NCBI RefSeq assembly: GCF_010183535.1
Contig: NC_071332.1
Span: forward strand, 20,088,001 to 20,152,000
DNA: 64,000 nt
Direction of reading: 5' to 3'
Origin: Caenorhabditis remanei
Lineage: Eukaryota > Nematoda > Chromadorea > Rhabditida > Rhabditidae
Below, piece by piece: positions 57,901 through 64,000 of this stretch. A model generated the notes under the pieces. The model was not told the DNA's origin, did no database searches, and saw only the letters and a program-made list of their open reading frames with translations. Position 1 is the stretch's first letter. Each line of letters starts with the position of its first letter. The position numbers were made by a program, and so were the translations under genes.

Positions 57901-58348
57901 GAATTTGAAAACAACAACGATGCTCCGAAATCCCACTCCGCGCTCTCTTTAGCGAAAATTGTTTTTGAAACAACTTTCGGTTTCTTTCGGAAAATCTTTC
58001 GGAAAATCTTTCGAAAGATCTTTCGAAAGATCTTTCGAAAGAATTTCGAAAGATTTCGAAACTTTCGAAATTTTTTCGAAAGATTTTCGAAAGTTTCGAA
58101 ATCTTTCGAAATTTTTTCGAAAGGTTTTCGAAAGATTCGAAATCTTTCGAATTTTTTTCGAAAGATTATCGAAAGATCTTTCGAAAAATCTTTCGAAAGA
58201 TCTTTCGAAATCTGAATTTTTCGAAATAAAAATTTCGAAAGCACACACTGATGATAACTATAACTTAACTATGTTTCTTAAATAATAATTAAGTTTCAGT
58301 AATTGCTGTTACTATTATAAAACATATGGACATGATCGACCGTGGTAA
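54966..58348 (+). CDS. zf18: Pro-rich and C4 zinc-finger protein, truncated end (16 exons)
   Basis: The spliced frame is open for 573 residues. Exons: 54966-55168, 55217-55458, 55505-55565, 55618-55713, 55759-55827, 55883-55963, 56010-56111, 56160-56240, 56297-56356, 56407-56682, 56789-56869, 56917-56991, 57042-57122, 57165-57248, 57290-57370, 58300-58348. MAEFSSFYSSLYNSRG, Pro-rich part with LRPMSPIMKHPLFGY, then CANALC, CSNTFC, a short CCQEESIAH segment, and CANNLC, CANTFC and CANTFC fingers. Exon 5 is a half-finger (CANSGKDQTIF) left by a deletion. The last exon should read GRDREVV plus the acidic tail but shifts frame and stops at HDRPW. The intron before it contains an 848-bp hAT-like foldback. 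Confidence 0.75.
57403..58250. mobile_element. hAT-like foldback with TTCGAAAGATC arms
   Basis: Ends CAGTGTGTGC and GCACACACTG, flanked by a perfect 8-bp duplication ATGATAAC (57395-57402 and 58251-58258). Both arms are dense arrays of TTCGAAAGATC/TTTCGAAA palindromes, with a unique centre at about 57700-57960. Long Ser/Lys/Phe/Arg open frames on both strands are repeat artefacts. It sits in intron 15 of zf18. Confidence 0.87.
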
Positions 58349-59186
58349 AAGTGAGGATGTTGTCGTGTGAGTTTATTTATATGTACTATTAAACGAAAAA
58401 CCAGTAATTTTTTTCAGAACTTCAGCTTGCCAGTTTTATGTCTTTAAAGATTGCTTCCACACAATAAATATCCGAACATGATCAAAGACCGTTATGAATG
58501 ACTAATCGAAAGATTTTCTTTTCCCGTGAGAACAAAAAAAACGGTTTGAGAGATAAGATCATTGATAAGGAAACGAAAACTGGACATTTGTCTTTTTTTG
58601 GTACGCGTGAAATTTATAGGCGTAGAAAAAAAATTATCGCACTTCTTCGCAATAAACTGGGTTGATAAAAATAAATGACACTTTTTTCGCGAATTGATAC
58701 TTTTACGGTTGGCTATTCACCACTAGTCTTTTGAGACAGGCAGGGATCGGCAGGTTTGGATATTGATGAATTATCTAGGCGAGTTAATTATCCAAAATTT
58801 AGTGAATTATGATTTCCAGAAAACAAGAAAACAACATGCTACACTTCCAACATTTCTGCAGTCTTATAACTCAGGAACATTCTGACTAATCTGACTATTT
58901 TTGAATGAATCCATTATTTCTAGTTTCAGTTATATTTGTTCATGTTTTCATTTCTGGTTACAGGCCACCTTCTTATCAGTGTACCTTTTATAAACCCACC
59001 CGTCTAGCTAGAAAGTGCAGAAAATCGTATTGCAGGCAAGGTCATCAAAAAGAAGATATATCGGTTGAGTATCGGTTTCATTGCAATCGTTCTTTTTGTC
59101 TCTTTTCGTGAATCTTAGGCTACAGTTACATGTGACAATTAATTGAAGCAAACTACTGTAGTTATTGAACTACACTTTTGATCGGA
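58349..59186 (+). other. zf18-zf19 spacer
   Basis: The common family spacer in plus orientation. AATAAA at 58463-58468 is a likely poly(A) signal for zf18. The region around 58480-58770 matches 62640-62930 and the spacers near 11.3, 15.4 and 30.0 kb. It ends in the zf19 promoter-like block. Confidence 0.5.
58972..58994 (+). promoter_or_regulatory. Conserved GATA-site plus TATA-like block upstream of zf19
   Basis: CTTATCAG at 58972-58979, six bases, TTTTATAA at 58986-58993, 208 bp before the ATG. This is the only plus-strand copy in the window and it keeps the same order relative to its gene. Confidence 0.55.
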
Positions 59187-62100
59187 ATGGAATGTACACT
59201 CAAACTAGGTTCTACAGTAACCCAGGCTTTGCGAGTCCAAACCCCTTATCAGTCCCTCCAACCAATTATTTAAGCTGCTCTATTCCGTCATGCCATTCTC
59301 TTATTACACCAGACTCGGCATCATTCCACTTGCCTTCTACCGGAATGTTGGTGTGCTGGTAAGTCAGTTTATTCACATCAAAATTTTTTTTTAAATTAGA
59401 GTTGGTTTTTTAGTAACTGCTACAAGTTATACTTGAAAAGTGAGTACGAGAGAGTAATTGCGGCAGAAAGATTAGCAGTGAATGAAAAGTGAGTTGCTTT
59501 TGTTTGAACTTATGAATATCCGCTAATTCTTAGATCGGAATGTGATTCACCGCTACCTGAAGGTTGTAAAAGCTCAGTGGGAAACAATTCAGCACCAGTA
59601 TCAGATTTGAATGAAGATTTAATAGAAATTGAATCCTCTGACGACCAGGCTAGTCCAAACATCTCGGAAGACATTGTAGAAGAGTGTCCAGTGCAATTAG
59701 ATCTTGAAAACCCCGCCCAGATTACACATGAAAATATAATACAAGAACCTCCGAAAGAAACGTGAGTCTATAACAATTTATCTCAAAATAGAAAGTACTT
59801 TAAGATGCGAAAAATGCATGGAACTTATACGGCGGAAACCTATCATGTTTGTTAAATTAGGAGTCCGGACAAAGCTATGCCAGTGAGTACTATAATAAAA
59901 TCAAAATCTAGGAGAATCTGACACGTTTTAGTGACTGTTATAAGATAGTCCGCTCTGCTCCGCAATCTGAGGAGCCAGTAGGTCAAGAAGTCGCTGCAAG
60001 TCGAAGTAAAAAGTATGTTAACAAAACTCTTTAGTCAACACATAATCTCTGTTAATTTCAGATGCACCACATGCAACAAATCTAAAAAAAGGAAACGCAA
60101 GGTATTTGCCGGGCAACAAAAAAACAAGTTACGTACCCATCCGGAAACAGGAGAGCTGACATGCCGGTGAGTTGTTTTTGATGAGAATTTTAACTTACGG
60201 CTTTTAATTATAGGGGATGTTTAATGAAGTACTATAGGAACGAAAAACAAAAAGAGAAGATGTTCGGCAGGGTGCCGAACACGAATAATAGTCAGGAGGA
60301 TACATTGCAAGGTGATAATAATGAAGAACAAGTTGATGGTCGACAAGAAACGGAGCAGAACACCCCCTGTGCCAGTTCCAGCCAAGAATGTGAATCAAAA
60401 AGCTTGACAAATGTGTCTTCGGCGAGTCCAACGACCATCCCGAATAATATAACTTCTGATTATTCAAATCACATTCAACCAGTGAATCATAACCATGGAA
60501 CTCAATGGCATTTTTCTGATATCTATCGGAGTCAACAACTCAAAGATTCACAAGAATACAATTTTGACCACGATCCAAATCCCATCCCTCCACTTCAATA
60601 TCAAGAACCAACCAATATCGCAGACAATTATATGGACAAACGTGAGGCATATCACCATGAAATGCATTTCAACAGTAGTTATGGCATTTCCAATACCTAC
60701 CAACCTCAGCATGGTTACGCTTTTCCCATAGACGCTTCTGAAGATTCTGCAGAAACCGTTTCGTATACAACATTGGAGGCAGTGCCCAGCATCTCTTCTT
60801 CATTTGTGAGAAAGGACTTGGAGCATTTTGTTGATAACTGTGAAAAACTGAACGATGATAATTTTTCGGATCAGGCAGAGAAGGATACGCAGGTTGACAA
60901 GTAAGCTGAACATTTAAAGCTGAACATTCTGTTCTCAGAAAATCTTCCATATTTTTAGTTCATGCCCTATTGACGCTTGTGATTTTCAAAGTGAGAGCAT
61001 CCAAAAACAGCCCGATGAGGAGGAAAACAAAGAATTATCACCCGAAAAGGAAAAGTAAGAGAAATATTAAATGTAAAGTTTATTGACATTTTCAGATGCG
61101 CCAACACATTTTGCAAGCAACCACTACTTTTTAGTGTTTCCCATCCTTTGACAAGGAAGAAAATTTGCCGGTAAGCTCAAAAGCGCATTCGTAGTTGACA
61201 ACTAAATTTCAGTGCCTGCTATAATTGTTATAAAAGAAATGGAAGAGACCGAGAAGTGATCCAAATTCATAGAAGAAGAAAAGAGCATGAAACTCAGTGA
61301 ATTATTTAATGTTTTTCTTCGAACTTGATAGTTTTTTTTCAGCTGCGCCAATACGATTTGTAGGTCTACACTACTTCCGCAAAAAAATGCTGTTCATCCT
61401 GTCACTAAAGAAAAGATTTGCACGTAAGCTTGAGGATATTCCTTTTTCCTTATTATTATCTAAGTTTTAGTGCCTGCTTTAATTATTACAAAAGAAATGG
61501 AAGAAACCGAGAAGTGATCGTAACAAAGAGAAGAAGAGAAAAACATGAAACTCAGTGAGTATCTTGACATTTTCTTTTTTCAATTGTTGTTCAGTTGCGC
61601 CAACACCTTGTGCAAGCAATTACTACTTAAAGGAAGAAACGTCGTTCACCCTGCAACTAAAGAGAAGATTTGCATGTGAGCGTGAGAACATTCTTTTTTC
61701 CTAATTGTTATCTGTACTTTAGAACATGTTATAAGTACTACAAAAGAAATGGAAGTTACCGAGAAGTTATCATAACCAATAGAAGAAGAGAGACACACAA
61801 AACCAAGTGAATTATTTGATGTTCTTCTCCGAACTTGGTAGTTTTTTTTCAGCTGCGCCAATATATTCTGTAAGCAAACTCTTCTTCCCAAAAAAATTGC
61901 TGTTCATCCTGTCACTAAAGAGAAGATTTGCATGTGAGCGTGAGGATATTCTTTTTTCCTAATTGTTATCTGTGTTTTAGAGTATGTTATAATTACTACA
62001 AAAGGAAAGGAAGAGACCGAGAAGTGATCGTAACAAGGAGAAGAAGAGAAAAACATGAAACTCAGTGAGTATCTTGACATTTTCTTTTTCAATTGTTGTT

Positions 62101-62492
62101 CAGTTGCGCCAACACCTTGTGCAAGCAATTACTACTTCAAGGAAGAAACGTCGTTCACCCTGCCACTAAAGAGCGGATTTGCGAGTCAGTTTTTAATTAC
62201 TTATATGATTATAACTATAAATTCACTACGTTTTTCAACTGACAATTAAGTTTCAGTCTTTGTTATGACTACTTCAAAAGAAATGGACGTGATCGAGAAG
62301 TGGTAGCAGGAAAAGTGAAGAAATTGTAAGTTAGAGCAAACATGGGAAGTTCAGATAAATTGGTTTTACAGCAAGCGTGATAAATATGAAAGTGAATCAG
62401 ATACGACGTCCATATCTTCTGACGATTCTTCAATTGAAGAGTCTTCAGAATCAGATAGCGATTCTGATTCATCTGAAATGGATTGCGAATAA
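59187..62492 (+). CDS. zf19: tandem GATA-like C4 zinc-finger protein (20 exons)
   Basis: The spliced frame is open for 800 residues. Exons: 59187-59230, 59275-59358, 59414-59488, 59534-59761, 59805-59882, 59932-60012, 60062-60166, 60214-60900, 60959-61054, 61096-61170, 61213-61296, 61343-61423, 61471-61554, 61595-61675, 61723-61806, 61853-61933, 61981-62064, 62104-62184, 62257-62325, 62372-62492. MECTLKLG; CSIPSC finger; CEKC...CHDC and CTTC...CRGC fingers (C-x2-C type); a 229-residue Asn/Gln/Tyr-rich exon with VSYTTLEAV; five CANxxC fingers; acidic tail ending EMDCE. Intron 1 starts GC (GCGAG) where sister genes have GTGAG. AATAAA at 62623-62628 follows. Confidence 0.87.
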
Positions 62493-63222
62493 AAAAAATT
62501 GTGAGTTGATTTCTATTATCTTTTTTTAAACATATAACTTTTTTCTTTTTTTTCAGAACTTCAGCTTCCCTCTCTAGCATTACATACCCTCCGTTTTTGG
62601 TTTGTAAAGATTTTTTCTACACAATAAATATCCGAACATCATGATCAAAAACCGTTATGTATGACTAACCGAACAATTTTTCCCGTGAAAACAAAAAAAA
62701 ACTATTTGCAATATCGTGAGAGATAAGACCACCACCATTGATAAGAAAACGAGAACTGGACATTTGTCTTTTTTGGTACTCGTGAAATTTATAGGCGTAG
62801 ACAACTAAAGATATTCTCGCACTTCGTCGCAATAAACTGGGTTGATAAAATAAATGACATGTTTCTTGCAAATTGATACTTTTACGTGGGGCTATTCACG
62901 ACTAGACTTCTGAGAGAGGCAGGGACCGTCAACTGAGAAAAACTGAACTTTCCAGGCAGGTAATGGATGTCGATAAATTATCTAGTTCGATAAATAATCT
63001 AGGATTTTCAGGAAACGACATGCTACACCTCCAACATTTGCAGTGAATCGTTAATCTTGAATCATCTGAAACTAAATAAACTCTTGATACATTTACCACT
63101 GACTGTCTGTAATCTTTCTGTAATCTCAACCTGAGCATCTAAACTACAGTAATTTATACTTTTATTGCTTCGTTAATATGTACCTATTATATAAACAACT
63201 CAATGTTTTCAGATTTTCAGAT
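62493..63222 (+). other. zf19-zf20 spacer and 3' UTR
   Basis: GTGAG at about 62501 and TTTTTTTCAG near 62555 suggest a 3' UTR intron right after the zf19 stop. AATAAA follows at 62623. From 63060 on, the sequence matches the 5' flank of zf1 and zf2. The gene order here (acidic-tail gene, then MSLEKE-type gene) equals zf3-zf2. Confidence 0.5.
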
Positions 63223-64000
63223 ATGTCCCTGGAAAAAGAACAGGAACTGATAAAGTAAGAAAGATTATTTTAAATGAATGCTAAGTTTATTACTATTTCT
63301 AGATGTGCCAACACATCCTGCCAACAATTAAAACGTCCTGGTGCCGAGTTCCTACGACATCCGGCAACTAAGGAGAGAGTATGCCGGTATGTTAATTGAC
63401 TGACAAGGGTAGAAAGTTGTCAAGAAAGTCGTAGCAAACTATCCGTAGTCAATAAATAATTTTCAGTGCCTGCTGGCAATATTATTATAACAAAGGGAAA
63501 GACCGAGAAGTGAAGAGAAGAAACGAGCAACATGAAACAAAGTGAGATATCTGACGCGTTTCGATACATTCGATTAATTTTTTGTTCAGTTGTGCTAACA
63601 CATTCTGCAACAAACTATTCTATCCAAGACAATTACGGCCTCATCCTGCGACAAAAACAATGATCTGCTCGTAAACTCGAAGGCTCATCCGTATTTAAAA
63701 ACTACATTTCAGGGCCTGCTATGATTATTTTCAAAGACATGGAAGAGACCGAGAAGTGGTCACAATTTATAGAAAAAGAAAAGAGCATAAAACACAGTGA
63801 GTTTCGTGACATTTTCTCCTTAAATTTGTTCGTTCAGTTGCGGCAACACACTGTGCAAGATATTACTACTTCCAGGAAAAATCGCGGCTCACCCTGTCAC
63901 TAAAGAGCGGATTTGCATGTCAGTTTATATTACTTCTATAATTTTAACAACAATGGTTTAATTGAAAATTAAGTTTCAGTAATTGCTGTGCCTACTATAA
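63223..64000 (+). CDS. zf20: tandem GATA-like C4 zinc-finger protein, 5' part only
   Basis: Exons: 63223-63254, 63303-63386, 63467-63541, 63590-63670, 63713-63796, 63838-63918, and from 63980 beyond the window. MSLEKEQELIK start; CANTSCQQLKRPG...ERVCRACWQYYYNKGKDRE; CANTFCNKLFYP...ICSACYDYFQRHGRDRE; CGNTLCKILLLPG...RICINCCAYY cut at the edge. It matches the start of zf2, so the full gene is probably long. Confidence 0.85.

Noticed and set aside
1..64000. tRNA, rRNA or small RNA genes
   Set aside because: I looked for A/B-box pairs with cloverleaf arms and conserved rRNA stretches and found none I could defend.

Overview
The window is nematode nuclear DNA, almost certainly from a Caenorhabditis species. 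It is AT-rich. It has many introns of about 45-55 bp with GTAAG/GTGAG donors and TTTTCAG acceptors. It carries chemoreceptor genes of the srz type, and Tc1/mariner-, Harbinger- and hAT-like elements. I cannot name the species from sequence alone.

Most of the window is one expanded family of multi-exon genes encoding tandem C4 zinc fingers. The usual finger is C-x4-C-x17-20-C-x2-C: it starts with CANTFCKQ-like residues, has a central HPVTKEKIC, and is followed by a CY-x-YYKRNGRDREV-like basic tail. The second half resembles the GATA finger half CNACGLYYK, so I call these fingers GATA-like; that link is an inference. I resolved 20 members (called zf1 to zf20 here): 17 complete models, one cut by the window edge (zf20) and two clear pseudogenes (zf7, zf14). 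Four of the complete models carry a frameshift that is visible or implied (zf1, zf3, zf6, zf18). Exon by exon, nearly every intron is phase 2 and lies between the third and fourth zinc ligands. Each finger is therefore two symmetrical exons of about 81 and 84 bp, which suits growth by module duplication.

Layout. 2-1414 (-): srz receptor gene broken by a Harbinger-like MITE. 2.2-34.1 kb (-): zf1 to zf10, mostly head-to-tail copies sharing an N-terminal finger, a Tyr/Gln-rich disordered exon, a finger array and an acidic Ser-rich C-terminus. 35.2-44.2 kb (-): zf11 (Pro-rich) and the small two- to three-finger genes zf12 to zf16. 44.5-47.4 kb (+): an srz relic and two intact srz genes in tandem. 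48.9-54.2 kb (-): zf17, a 1,444-residue protein with about 15 fingers. 55.0-64.0 kb (+): zf18 to zf20, in the opposite orientation to their relatives at 2-37 kb and divergent from zf17.

Mobile DNA sits in the introns and spacers: a mariner beside a Tc1-like MITE in one zf2 intron, four full Tc1-like foldbacks plus relics, and two hAT-like foldbacks with 8-bp target duplications (one with GGCCC arms, one with TTCGAAAGATC arms). A short promoter-like block (CTTATCAG, six bases, TTTTATAA) lies upstream of nine copies. It contains a GATA-factor site, so self- or cross-regulation by a GATA-like family is a testable idea.
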